Source: an uncultured Prevotella sp.
GTDB lineage: Bacteria > Bacteroidota > Bacteroidia > Bacteroidales > Bacteroidaceae
Assembly: GCA_934229335.1 (NCBI GenBank)
Contig: CAKQDQ010000002.1
Location: forward strand, 5,711-69,710
Reading direction: 5' to 3'
DNA length: 64,000 nucleotides
Below the pieces are notes generated by a model that saw only the letters and a list, made by a program, of their open reading frames with translations, was not told where the DNA came from and made no database searches. Made by a program: the position numbers and the translations under genes. This document shows positions 54,207 through 62,935 of this stretch, piece by piece (position 1 is the first letter of the stretch; each line of letters starts with the position of its first letter).

Positions 54207-55034
54207 ATGCTTTTCGCACGCGATAAAAGTCAGATGTGCAACAATCTGTTGCAGTATGCCCACGTATACGCATGGGGTAGGGAACATGGTCGTAAGACTA
54301 TCTCCATGCGTTTCAGTTACAAATACAAGTTCTTTAAGATAAGCCACAGCAACCTTGTCAGCTTTCCACTGTATCTTTTCGCTAAATACATGGCGGCATT
54401 GAAACTCCTTCCCACAGCAAGTTTCAAACATTCAGACTGCGATGCTGCTGCCCTTGAGCGCAAGATGTTGCGCCATCGCAATATAGTTGTCAGCGGATGG
54501 TTCGTTAGATACTACGACTTATTCTTGAAATACCGCGCAGAGATATGCGACCTCTTCACCATTGACCGTGAGTTTACAGAGCCAGTGAAGGCGAAGATGA
54601 CAGCGATGGAGGCTGGAAGTAAAGACGTAGTGCGCCTTGGCGTACACATAAGGCGTGGCGATTATGCTGTTTGGAAGAACGGAATATACTGCTACAGCGA
54701 TGAACAGTATGCGGAGTTCATACGTCATTTCGCCATGATGTTTCCCGAAAAGGACGTTCATGTCTACCTGTCTACCAACGATATGAGCATAAATGCCGAG
54801 CGTTACAGCCAACTTTCAGGCGTAAAGCATGTGCATCTGCTGGGCGGTTCGCCTGCTAACGACCTCTTTATGTTGTCCGCTTGCGACTATATCATTGGTC
54901 CTCCGAGCACCTTTTCGCTCGTTGCGGCGATGTACAGAGACCTTCCTCTCTGCCGTATGGATATGGCAAAGGCGGAAGACCTCAGCGTAAACGACTTCCG
55001 CCTTTTCGACTATTGGTTTAGAAGAATAGTGTAG
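54207..55034 (+). CDS. GT11-like (alpha-1,2-fucosyltransferase-type) protein
   Basis: A 275-residue protein. The GT11 core motif HIRRGDYAVW (about 147-156) and the GxPSTFSLVAA motif (IIGPPSTFSLVAAMY, about 229-243) are clear. The usual N-terminal GLGNQMFQYA is altered to QMCNNLLQYAHVYA, which marks a divergent subgroup, so fucose is not certain. Among in-frame ATGs 54207 is the first. Followed by a terminator. Probably acts on surface polysaccharide with its neighbour. Confidence 0.85.
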   Translation: MLFARDKSQMCNNLLQYAHVYAWGREHGRKTISMRFSYKYKFFKISHSNLVSFPLYLFAKYMAALKLLPTASFKHSDCDAAALERKMLRHRNIVVSGWFVRYYDLFLKYRAEICDLFTIDREFTEPVKAKMTAMEAGSKDVVRLGVHIRRGDYAVWKNGIYCYSDEQYAEFIRHFAMMFPEKDVHVYLSTNDMSINAERYSQLSGVKHVHLLGGSPANDLFMLSACDYIIGPPSTFSLVAAMYRDLPLCRMDMAKAEDLSVNDFRLFDYWFRRIV

Positions 55035-55075
55035 CGGGATGTAGAAAAAGGGTAAATGGGATGTAGAAAAAGGCT

Positions 55076-55125
55076 AAAGGCTGGTTCAAGGAGTTATAAG
55101 TTATTCCATGAACCAGCCTTTATTA
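55076..55125. terminator. Bidirectional terminator
   Basis: AAAGGCTGGTTC pairs with GAACCAGCCTTT across a loop of about 22 nt, followed by ATTATATT. It separates convergent genes. Upstream, GGGATGTAGAAAAAGG occurs twice, 23 nt apart. Confidence 0.8.
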
Positions 55126-55127
55126 TA

Positions 55128-56258
55128 TTATCTCTTCACCACTGCCAGCCACAGAATGCGGCACCAGCAGATGGTGTAAGTATAAACATCGAGCCAGAAT
55201 GTCTGGTGTATGAACTCGTGAACCTTAGGCGGACAGAGCACGTCAGTGGGCAGAATGGCGAAGTTTACGAACAAAAGCCAAAAGAGAACCCAGTCAAACC
55301 ACTTGCGTTCTGGCTGTACCCAAAATGCCAACAGGTAGCCAGCGATGGCTATAAGGTATGTATGCGTCTCCGGACAGTCACTGAATAGTATGATAAATCC
55401 CATGAGAACAGCGAGACATTGCGTGCGGAACGTAAAGTCGTTCCATCGCTTATAGCGTGCAAAGAAGCCCACGGCAAGTAGCAATAGCATACCACCTTGA
55501 ACGAGATAGTGGTTAGGCAGCAGCAGGCTCTTAAGCCCTTTAGCGTAGAGAATGCCCACGTACTCAACGGCATTGTTGTGCGTACTCAGCATATCCGCCA
55601 TCTTTCCGTAGAGTGAGAGAGGCTGGTCGAAGTTGAAATTGAGTGCAGGCAGTGCCGCGAACACTATGCCACTGGCTATGGCTATGCCGATGTTACGCCA
55701 TGGTTTAGAGTACATCAGTAGCATGGCGAGTTCTATTCCACCGTAAATCTTTGTAGTAGCGGAGAGCATTATCAATACGGCAGCCCAGTGACCCTTGCCT
55801 TTTTCCATGAGTGTGAAGGCGAAAAGGAAGAGGTAACACACCACGATGTTGTACTGATAACAGAATACAGCCTGAAGCAGTATGGGCAGAAGGTAGAGGA
55901 ATATGCGGTGCTTGTAAGCGTTAAATTTCTCTGGTAGCGTCTTGATGGCAAGCGCAAAGAGGCAGTAGTTGCCTAAGTTCCAGATGAAAGGTCCCAACCA
56001 TCGTGGCAGCAACAGTATCGGAGCGTACACCACATTGAACACAGGTGGATAGAGAAAGTAACGTCCGTGCTCCTCAACAAAGCCGTTGGTGTATGGTGAT
56101 AAACCCTCCCAAAACATACGAGTAGCGTCAGAGTAGACTATGTAGTTGGCGTTTCTGCCGCGTGCTACCTCTAATAACGTAGCGACAAACGATACCACGA
56201 AGCCGAGCCAAAAGATGCATTTGGGGTTGCACCAGAATTGAATGAATTTCTGTTTCAT
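55128..56258 (-). CDS. GT87-type (DUF2029) integral-membrane glycosyltransferase
   Basis: A 376-residue protein with about nine to ten membrane helices, of the GT-C type that uses polyprenyl-phosphate sugars on the outer face of the inner membrane. YSDATRMFWEGLSPYTNG near the N-terminus and YPPVFNVVYAPILLL are typical of the DUF2029/GT87 family, whose first external loop carries the catalytic Asp. The neighbouring GtrB-like GT2 at 57772 could make the polyprenyl-phosphate donor for it. Confidence 0.88.
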   Translation of the reverse strand: MKQKFIQFWCNPKCIFWLGFVVSFVATLLEVARGRNANYIVYSDATRMFWEGLSPYTNGFVEEHGRYFLYPPVFNVVYAPILLLPRWLGPFIWNLGNYCLFALAIKTLPEKFNAYKHRIFLYLLPILLQAVFCYQYNIVVCYLFLFAFTLMEKGKGHWAAVLIMLSATTKIYGGIELAMLLMYSKPWRNIGIAIASGIVFAALPALNFNFDQPLSLYGKMADMLSTHNNAVEYVGILYAKGLKSLLLPNHYLVQGGMLLLLAVGFFARYKRWNDFTFRTQCLAVLMGFIILFSDCPETHTYLIAIAGYLLAFWVQPERKWFDWVLFWLLFVNFAILPTDVLCPPKVHEFIHQTFWLDVYTYTICWCRILWLAVVKR

Positions 56259-56280
56259 ATAATGTCTTAGTTCATAAACG

Positions 56281-56913
56281 TTAGTCTATTGCCAATCCTT
56301 CTGCCAGTTCAGGGCTGAAATAGTTAAGCCATGCAGCGTAAGTATCTTGTGCTGACTGCATGGTTTCAATGAGAAAGCCTGGCGTAGAATTGTATTCAGA
56401 TAGTCCGCGGTAATAAAACATCTTGTGATTATTATCAATAACGAACGGCATGATGTTGTTACGCAGACATATTGAGTACCATTCCGTCAACAGTGACATT
56501 TCATTTTCCACTTTATCAGGGCTACACGTCTCATGTCCTTCAACCTCATTGCCCAGTTTTTTCCATCCGCCAACGTTAAAATATGGTTTCTGTGCGTCAG
56601 CCGTTCCAGTCTTCAATATGCGGTGAAACTCCTTTATTATGTCATTAGATAAAGGAGTTTCTATGGTGCTCAGTAAGTAATCGAAAGCCAAGAAGTGATT
56701 ACTCGTCTCTATAATGTCGTCTACTGGCACAGCTTCTTGGTCTTTGAAGCCTATCGTTCTGGTCTCAAATATATAGCGAGTTTGTTCTTCCGTCAGTTTA
56801 CTTCCTTCTATTCGGTTAGAGTTGTATGCCAGTTGCACCTGCGTTTTGTGGTATATACCACCCCGAAGGTGCGTTTGTTGTTCGTCAATCAGGTGTTGAG
56901 TAAGTTTGTTCAT
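56281..56913 (-). CDS. Fic-fold protein lacking the catalytic motif
   Basis: A 210-residue member of the Fic family, which AMPylates proteins. The N-terminal inhibitory helix (SNRIEG, about 32-37) and the family's C-terminal MPFVIDNNHKMFYYRGL (about 155-171) are present. The segment that should lie between LLTEWYS and ICLRNNIMPF is missing, and with it the HPFxDGNGR active site. The frame is intact, so this is an in-frame loss of roughly 35 residues compared with the family, not a frameshift. It should be unable to AMPylate. A binding or decoy role, or a recent decaying gene, is possible. It lies between a deacetylase and a GT87 gene. Confidence 0.85.
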   Translation of the reverse strand: MNKLTQHLIDEQQTHLRGGIYHKTQVQLAYNSNRIEGSKLTEEQTRYIFETRTIGFKDQEAVPVDDIIETSNHFLAFDYLLSTIETPLSNDIIKEFHRILKTGTADAQKPYFNVGGWKKLGNEVEGHETCSPDKVENEMSLLTEWYSICLRNNIMPFVIDNNHKMFYYRGLSEYNSTPGFLIETMQSAQDTYAAWLNYFSPELAEGLAID

Positions 56914-56922
56914 TGTTGTGAA

Positions 56923-57705
56923 TTAAGCCTGTCTTTGTTGGCAATACTCCGTGAACGTTGCGAAGTGCGCTCCGTTTTTCTTGAACATTCTGATGAGTTC
57001 TGCGAGTCTTCTCGCTATTTCATCGCCAGAGTTATGCTTTATTATGAGCGGTATGTTCAGTTCAGGGTGCTCCTTTAGCGCATAGAACTCCCACGGATGA
57101 AAGTACGTAACGAACTGTCCGTCGTGCTTCCAAGCCCACTTACACCATGCTTTATAGAGCCACATAGGCAGCGTGTGCATAGCGAGCCAGAAGAGAGGAA
57201 AGCGAAATCCTGGCGTTACCGATGCAGGAATCTGCAACAATCCGCCCTGCATGAACGGCGTGCGAGGCTCTGATAGGTGCATATATCTGCCCGGAATGAA
57301 CGCAGGGTTGAGCGAAGAGTTATACAAGTAGCCCTCTTCTCTAAGCGTATCGATATTTACCGGGAACATTCTTGGCTGCCTCCAGCCCTTTACTTCAATG
57401 CCAGTCAGTTCCTTAAGACGCTTCTTACAGTTAACGACATCTTCAGGAACAGGGCGGAAATGGTCGCAACCATGCGCTGCAACCTCATGTCCTTCGTTGA
57501 TAATACGCTGCATAGTCTCAGGCGCATTAGTAGCGAAGTTAGTGGTACAGAAGAACGTTGCCTTCACGCCTTCAGCCTTCAGAATGTCCAATATCTTGTT
57601 AGTTCCATAACGAGAGACTTCCATTCCCTGCTTAATAGGGTCGTAAGCCACACCGTTTTCCAATGGAACGTCAAACTCTTCTGTGTCAAAACTCAGTAGA
57701 ATCAT
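56923..57705 (-). CDS. Polysaccharide deacetylase family protein (NodB fold)
   Basis: A 260-residue protein. ILLSFDTEEFDVPLENG carries the Asp of NodB motif 1, and EVAAHGCDHFRPV gives the HxxxH metal site (motif 2). GWRQPRMFPVNIDTL supplies motif 3 Arg, and TYFHPWEFYAL the late His. Such proteins remove acetyl or related groups from glycans, and this subgroup (wide FDTEE motif) is common in lipid-linked sugar loci. No signal peptide is obvious. It lies downstream of the GtrB-like GT2 gene. Confidence 0.9.
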   Translation of the reverse strand: MILLSFDTEEFDVPLENGVAYDPIKQGMEVSRYGTNKILDILKAEGVKATFFCTTNFATNAPETMQRIINEGHEVAAHGCDHFRPVPEDVVNCKKRLKELTGIEVKGWRQPRMFPVNIDTLREEGYLYNSSLNPAFIPGRYMHLSEPRTPFMQGGLLQIPASVTPGFRFPLFWLAMHTLPMWLYKAWCKWAWKHDGQFVTYFHPWEFYALKEHPELNIPLIIKHNSGDEIARRLAELIRMFKKNGAHFATFTEYCQQRQA

Positions 57706-57771
57706 GGTTTTGTTGTTTGGTGGTTCGGTTGTTTTTGTAGTTTAGATGTTTGGTAGTTTGCCAGCCAATCG

Positions 57772-58704
57772 TTACTTTTTCTCTCCGTTATAACTATTGA
57801 TGAAATACCCAGGACGTCCCTTAACCTCGTTAAACACTCTGCCGAGGTATTCGCCAATGATGCCGATGCCGAGCAGTTCAATTCCTCCAAGGAAGAGCAT
57901 AGTGACCATAATGGTAGGATAACCCGCCACGGGGTCACCGTAAAGCAACGTCGTTACCAGTATGTAAACAAGGTAAATGAAGGCTATAAGCGACACAAGC
58001 AGACCAACGATGGTTGCTATTCGCAGCGGTGCCGTGCTGTAACTCATGATGCCGTTGAGTGCAAGGTGCAGCAAAGCAGCGTTACTCCATTTGCTTACTC
58101 CCTCCAGTCTCTCCTTCTGTCGGTAAGTAATGCCCTTCTTATGAAATCCTATCCACGAGTACATCCCTTTGGTATTACGCTCCGTTTCGCGCATTTGCTT
58201 CAGAGCATCAATGCACGAACGGTCAAGAAGACGGAAGTCACCCGTATTCTTTTGTATAGGCACTCTCGTCAGACTTTGTAGCAAACGGTAGTACCATTGC
58301 GATGTTTTGCGCTTGAACCACGTCTCCTTCGACGCCATTCTCTCCGCGTACACATCGTCATAGCCTTCCTCCCACCAATGAATCATCTCAGGTATCACCT
58401 CCACAGGGTGCTGCATGTCAGCGTCCATGATGATGAGTGCGTCGCCAGTGGCATAGTCAAAGCCAGCCATCATAGCCACCTCCTTGCCGTAGTTGCGTGA
58501 AAGGTCGATGTAGTTGTAATGCTTATCCTCGTTGTGCAGCCTTATCATCTGCTGCAAAGTGTTGTCGGTGCTGCCGTCGTTCACCATCAAGAACTCCCAG
58601 TCATATTGTGGTGAGGTCTCAATGACCTGCTTCATGCACTCCTTAATGACAGGAAACGATTTCTCTTCGTTATATGCTGGCAGCAATATCGTAATCTTCT
58701 TCAT
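57772..58704 (-). CDS. GtrB/DPM1-like family 2 glycosyltransferase
   Basis: A 310-residue enzyme that likely transfers a sugar to polyprenyl phosphate. KKITILLPAYNEEKSFPVI, FLMVNDGSTDNTL, LSRNYGKEVAMMAGFDYA and IIMDADMQHPVEVI (DxD) match the GtrB/DPM1 group. Two C-terminal membrane helices (about 232-285) anchor it. It starts 12 nt after lpxB, and the GT87 protein at 55128 is a plausible user of its product. Confidence 0.93.
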   Translation of the reverse strand: MKKITILLPAYNEEKSFPVIKECMKQVIETSPQYDWEFLMVNDGSTDNTLQQMIRLHNEDKHYNYIDLSRNYGKEVAMMAGFDYATGDALIIMDADMQHPVEVIPEMIHWWEEGYDDVYAERMASKETWFKRKTSQWYYRLLQSLTRVPIQKNTGDFRLLDRSCIDALKQMRETERNTKGMYSWIGFHKKGITYRQKERLEGVSKWSNAALLHLALNGIMSYSTAPLRIATIVGLLVSLIAFIYLVYILVTTLLYGDPVAGYPTIMVTMLFLGGIELLGIGIIGEYLGRVFNEVKGRPGYFINSYNGEKK

Positions 58705-58716
58705 CTTTTCTTCTAT

Positions 58717-59895
58717 TTACTTCGCCAGTTCCACCATCAGTTTTGCAGTGTTCTCTGGTGCGCACTGGTCTCCCAATCGCTTCTGCACCTCAGCGTAATC
58801 GTGCAGCATACGCTCCCTCTCTGTGTTGCCAGGAAGCAGCGAAAGGAGGTTCTGGCGTATGTAGTCTACACTGAAACGGTCAGCGAACAGTTCCTTTACC
58901 ACCTCCTTGTCGGCAATGAGATTGACAAGAGAGATATACTTCACCTTCAGTATGTGGTCAAAGCCCCAGCGTGCGAGGCGTGGAGTCGACATACGATAGC
59001 ACACCACTTGCGGCACATTGAAGAGCGAAGTCTCAAGCGTAGCCGTGCCACTCGTCACCAATGCCGCAGTAGAGTGTGAGAGCAGAGGGTATGTCTCGCC
59101 ATACACTACGGTGCAGTTCTTCCCCACAGTAAACTCTTTGTAGTATTCCTTCTCTATTCCTGGTGCGCCAGCCACTACCGCCTGATAGTCAGAAGAGAGT
59201 GTGCTGTTGCCCTCAATGCTCTCTATCATGGCAGGAAGGTTAGCCTTAATCTCCTGTCGTCTACTTCCAGCGAGGAGGGCGATGATGGGGCGTGAGGCAT
59301 CGAGACCGTTGCGTTCACAAAACTCTTCGAACGTCTCCTTGTAGCCATTACGGAACTCTCGCACCTCGTCTGCCGTAGGGTTGCCCACATAATGAATGGG
59401 ATAGTGGTGCTTCTCCTCAAAAAACGCTTTCTCAAAAGGCAATATTGAGAACATCTCGTCAATGTCTCGCTTGAAGTTCTTTATGCGATACTCCTTCCAT
59501 GCCCATATCTTTGGGGCGATGTAATAGAACAATTGCATTGGCTTCGTCATCTTTCCTCGCTTCCTTTGTGCTGCAAGAAACTTAGCGATGGATAGGTTGA
59601 AGCCAGCGTAGTCAACGAAAATCACCACGTCAGGCTGCCACCTCATTATGTCGTCCTTACACATACGCATATTGCGCATGATGGTACGCAGGTGCAACAA
59701 CACGGGTATGAAGCCCATATATGCTAACTCTCGGTAGTGTTTCACCCTCACACCACGCTCTCCAGCAGCCTCCGTCATGCAGTCACCGCCAAAGAAACGG
59801 AAAGTGGCGTCAGCGTCCTCACGCGCCAATGCCTTCATAAGGTGAGAGGCGTGCAGGTCTCCCGATGCTTCGCCCGCTATGAGGTAGTATTTCAT
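58717..59895 (-). CDS. lpxB: Lipid-A-disaccharide synthase
   Basis: A 392-residue GT19 enzyme that joins UDP-diacylglucosamine and lipid X, a core step of lipid A synthesis. MKYYLIAGEASGDLHASHLM, FVDYAGFNLSIAKFL, YYIAPKIWAWKEYRI, LAGSRRQEI and TSGTATLETSLFNVPQVVCY are family hallmarks. It is preceded by AAAGGAGAAAGA, a good ribosome-binding site, itself directly abutting palindrome P3. Confidence 0.97.
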   Translation of the reverse strand: MKYYLIAGEASGDLHASHLMKALAREDADATFRFFGGDCMTEAAGERGVRVKHYRELAYMGFIPVLLHLRTIMRNMRMCKDDIMRWQPDVVIFVDYAGFNLSIAKFLAAQRKRGKMTKPMQLFYYIAPKIWAWKEYRIKNFKRDIDEMFSILPFEKAFFEEKHHYPIHYVGNPTADEVREFRNGYKETFEEFCERNGLDASRPIIALLAGSRRQEIKANLPAMIESIEGNSTLSSDYQAVVAGAPGIEKEYYKEFTVGKNCTVVYGETYPLLSHSTAALVTSGTATLETSLFNVPQVVCYRMSTPRLARWGFDHILKVKYISLVNLIADKEVVKELFADRFSVDYIRQNLLSLLPGNTERERMLHDYAEVQKRLGDQCAPENTAKLMVELAK

Positions 59896-59907
59896 TCTTT
59901 CTCCTTT

Positions 59908-60104
59908 AAGGGTGGTTCTATAAATTAGCTTTGTTATATTTCGAGGCTATTTTCGAGGTCAAAGTGTAAGTAAGTGATGGAGTTATGCTGTGCATAACGA
60001 CTGAGTGAACTCACGCCTTGAACCGAAAAGAGACCGAAAGATAACAAAACGTTATCATATTATAAATATTTCATCTTACGGTGGTAGTCTATAGAACCAC
60101 CTTT
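59908..60104 (-). repeat. 197-bp imperfect palindrome P3 between surE and lpxB
   Basis: AAGGGTGGTTCTATA (59908-59922) is mirrored by TATAGAACCACCTTT (60090-60104). Inner arms (TTTGTTAT with ATAACAAA and so on) lead to GATGGA, the hairpin GTTATGCTGTGCATAAC and GACTGAGTGAA. The right end encodes the last codons and stop of surE; the left end lies 12 nt from the lpxB ATG. Confidence 0.85.
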
Positions 60105-60856
60105 AGTTCAAAATTATAGTTGGCAGTCATGTCCACAGTCAATGGTGTCACGGAGCAATAGCCGTGCGCCAACGCCCAAGCGTCGGTGTCCTCAGCCTCA
60201 GGTTCATCGTTCTGGTAATAACCAGTCATCCAGTAATACGGTTTACCCGTGCTGGGGTGTTTACGCTCTTCCACCTCATTGCGCCAGTGACCGTAAGCCA
60301 TACGGCAGTTGCGCACCTCGCCATTCCACTCCTTCGGCACGTTGATGTTGAGGCAAACATAATGTGGCAGTCCCTCGTTAAGCACCTGTCTTACCACACT
60401 CTGCACCAGAGTGCGCATCGGTTCAAAGTCAGCATCATCGTCATAGTCGCACAATGAGAACGCTACAGATGGGATACCCTTCATCGCACCCTCAATAACA
60501 ATGCCCACCGTGCCACTATAGTGCGCATTAGTGCTGGCGTTATCACCGTGGTTAATGCCTCCGATAACGATGTCCGCCTTGCGTGGGCATATCTTGGCAT
60601 ACGCCATCTTCACGCAGTCAACGGGGGTGCCCGAGCAACTCCAAACATCTATTGACGTGTCGTCATACTCCTCATGGCGTCGGTGAGCCAGTGATAGCGT
60701 GGTAGTACTAAAAGCCCTTGACTTTCCTGACTGTCCCCTTTCAGGAGCGCAGACAATGATGTCGCCCATGCCACGCAGCATCTTTATTAGACTGTTGATG
60801 CCCTTAGCGTGATAACCGTCGTCGTTAGAGATAAGTATAAGTGGTTTCTTGTCCAT
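60089..60856 (-). CDS. surE: 5'/3'-nucleotidase SurE
   Basis: A 255-residue metal-dependent phosphatase of nucleoside monophosphates. ILISNDDGYHAKGIN with the DD metal site, VCAPERGQSGKSRAF, SCSGTPVDCVKMAY and IGGINHGDNASTNAHYSGTV are conserved, and length is normal. The last residues (LKVVL) and the TAG stop come from the inverted-repeat end of palindrome P3. First gene of a minus-strand unit with lpxB. A weak -7-like TAAATTTG lies at 60889-60882. Confidence 0.96.
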   Translation of the reverse strand: MDKKPLILISNDDGYHAKGINSLIKMLRGMGDIIVCAPERGQSGKSRAFSTTTLSLAHRRHEEYDDTSIDVWSCSGTPVDCVKMAYAKICPRKADIVIGGINHGDNASTNAHYSGTVGIVIEGAMKGIPSVAFSLCDYDDDADFEPMRTLVQSVVRQVLNEGLPHYVCLNINVPKEWNGEVRNCRMAYGHWRNEVEERKHPSTGKPYYWMTGYYQNDEPEAEDTDAWALAHGYCSVTPLTVDMTANYNFELKVVL

Positions 60857-61184
60857 GTAAATGCATTGATGATTAAGACTGCAAATTTACTAATAAATAG
60901 CGAGATAAAAGAAAAAACAAGGTAAAAAGAAGAAAAAAAACTTTTCGTAGCAGTAATATTTTTTTTTGCGTTATCTTTGCAAGTGGAATGGGATATAGGA
61001 TTGCAACTTAACAGGAAAACCATTATGAGTGTAAATGTAATATTAAAGTGAAACTAATGGCGATTAATGTTAAAACAACCCAAGGAACAATGTCCGCATG
61101 AAAATCTGTACGTATAACGAAATACTTACAATCTGTAAGCAATATACCATGATTTGCTTATAATTTTTATGACGTTCGTTCATC

Positions 61185-61275
61185 GTTGCGATATGGGCGT
61201 GATTGCACTGTAATAACGCCCTTATCGCACTGCGATAACGCCCATATCGCAAGATGATAAGTGCGCTTTCAAATT
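61185..61275. repeat. Four 22-bp repeats (GCAnTGCGA family)
   Basis: GCACTGTAATAACGCCCTTA, GCACTGCGATAACGCCCATA and GCAAGATGATAAGTGCGCTT follow one another at 22-nt steps, each ending TC. A remnant of the ATTAATC element (CTAATGGCGATTAATGTT near 61054) lies upstream. The 60857-61317 interval also contains a TATCTTTG near 60974 that may be a promoter. Confidence 0.85.
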
Positions 61276-61317
61276 GTAAGTTGATAGTAATGATGTAAGG
61301 GAGGGAAGCTGAATATA

Positions 61318-62898
61318 ATGAAAGACAAACTAATTCTCGCTCGCGACCTTGTCTTTTCCGACATAGAACGGCACGCGGAATGGACGGAGGAAGTAAAAAA
61401 AGGTAAAATGTTTGGGGCTTTGCTCGTTAGGGAACAGGGCACTGCGCCACAGGAGATGCTACACGATGTGGGTGGCGTCAAGGCACTCTATGCCTACTCT
61501 GGGCAGATACTTGGGCGCAGCGACTGGCAGGGTTATGTGCCAGCTATATTCGACTATCTGCAGCCCGACGGCTACTTCAAACAGCATGAAGCGCAGATAA
61601 GCAACCTGAACCGTAAGGTAGCAGAAGCTGAACACTCCGCAGAACTCGCCTCGTCACGTCGTAATCTTGAGTCGATAAAAACGCAGGCAGAGAAGGAAGT
61701 GACAGCGTATAAGGCGTATATAAAAGAACATAAAGCCACGAGAACGGTGCAGGAGGCGCAGTATCAGAATGCGGAACTGCGACGCATAAAGCAACGCTGG
61801 GCTAAGGAAACGGCAGAGGCGGAGACTATTGTCAAAGACATCGAGTTGGATATAAGGAGCATGAAGCAAGAGCGAAAGCAGCGGTCAGACGCACTGCAGC
61901 GATGGCTCTTCACGCAACACCAGTTGGTTACGCCTACTGGCGAGACACGCTCACTGCTCCAAGTGTTCACGGACTATGTGCAAAAGACAGGAAGCAAGCA
62001 GACTGTGCCACCCTCAGGCACAGGTGAATGTTGTGCGCCACGACTACTAAACTACGCCAATGCCCACGGCATGAAGCCCCTCGCCATGGCAGAGTTCTGG
62101 TATGGAGCGTCGCCAAAAGGTGAGATACGTCACCACGGCAGTTTCTATGAGCCATGCCAAGCCAAGTGTGTGCCGATACTCGGAAGCCTCTTGCCACCAG
62201 AGATGAAGGCACAGCGCAAGGAGCAAAGGGAGGAAACGCTAACCGTATTATATGAAGACGACTACCTTATAGCCGTAGCCAAGCCCCATGGTCTGCTCTC
62301 CGTACCAGGGCGCACAGAACTACCTGACGCTGAGACGTGGTTGAGAAAAATGCGTTCAGACATACCTTTCTTGAAAATGGTGCATCGTCTTGACCGTGAC
62401 ACCAGTGGTGTACTTATCGCTGCAAAGAGTGAAGAGGTGTATGTCTTGATGCAAAAGATGTTCGCAAAGCATGAAGCCGTGAGCAAGGAATATGTGGCAT
62501 TGGTGGCGGATAGTGGCAAAGGCGTGGCAGAACAGAGTGCGACAATCTCACTACCGCTATCAGCCGACTTTATCAACCGTCCTCGTCAGCGTGTGGATTA
62601 CGAAGAAGGTAAGACGGCGGTGACGCATTATGAGTTTCTTGACACGCCCGTTAACGGCTCTATAGGTGCTGATAGTGCTACACCACGCACGGTACGTCTG
62701 CGCCCCATAACAGGCAGAACGCACCAGTTGCGCGTGCATTGTGCGCATCCAGAAGGTCTTGGTATGCCCATCATCGGTGACCCTCTCTACGGTAATCTCC
62801 CAGCTGAGAGGATGTATCTCCACGCAAGAACGTTAGAGTTCATGCACCCCGTGACGGGCGAGAAGGTAAAGATAGAGTGGGAGGCAGAATTTGAGTGA
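61318..62898 (+). CDS. RluA-family pseudouridine synthase with long N-terminal extension
   Basis: A 526-residue protein. Residues about 305-526 are an RluA catalytic domain: [33 protein letters not shown] with the catalytic Asp, and [19 protein letters not shown]. Residues about 100-200 form a Glu/Lys/Gln-rich coiled coil ([18 protein letters not shown]), and residues 1-90 plus 215-300 form a domain containing [15 protein letters not shown]. This extended form resembles the large RluA-like synthases of Bacteroidota and some Proteobacteria, acting on rRNA or tRNA. The target site is not predictable. Confidence 0.93.
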   Translation: MKDKLILARDLVFSDIERHAEWTEEVKKGKMFGALLVREQGTAPQEMLHDVGGVKALYAYSGQILGRSDWQGYVPAIFDYLQPDGYFKQHEAQISNLNRKVAEAEHSAELASSRRNLESIKTQAEKEVTAYKAYIKEHKATRTVQEAQYQNAELRRIKQRWAKETAEAETIVKDIELDIRSMKQERKQRSDALQRWLFTQHQLVTPTGETRSLLQVFTDYVQKTGSKQTVPPSGTGECCAPRLLNYANAHGMKPLAMAEFWYGASPKGEIRHHGSFYEPCQAKCVPILGSLLPPEMKAQRKEQREETLTVLYEDDYLIAVAKPHGLLSVPGRTELPDAETWLRKMRSDIPFLKMVHRLDRDTSGVLIAAKSEEVYVLMQKMFAKHEAVSKEYVALVADSGKGVAEQSATISLPLSADFINRPRQRVDYEEGKTAVTHYEFLDTPVNGSIGADSATPRTVRLRPITGRTHQLRVHCAHPEGLGMPIIGDPLYGNLPAERMYLHARTLEFMHPVTGEKVKIEWEAEFE

Positions 62899-62913
62899 GG
62901 CGGATGTCACGTG

Positions 62914-62929
62914 CAATGCTTCCGCATTG
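62914..62929 (+). repeat. Tip hairpin at the left edge of the GxxExxY element
   Basis: CAATGCTTCCGCATTG, 7 nt before the left iteron arm. A similar CTTCG hairpin occurs at the same distance from the arms near 49490, 63573 and 63815. Confidence 0.7.
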
Positions 62930-62935
62930 TTGATT

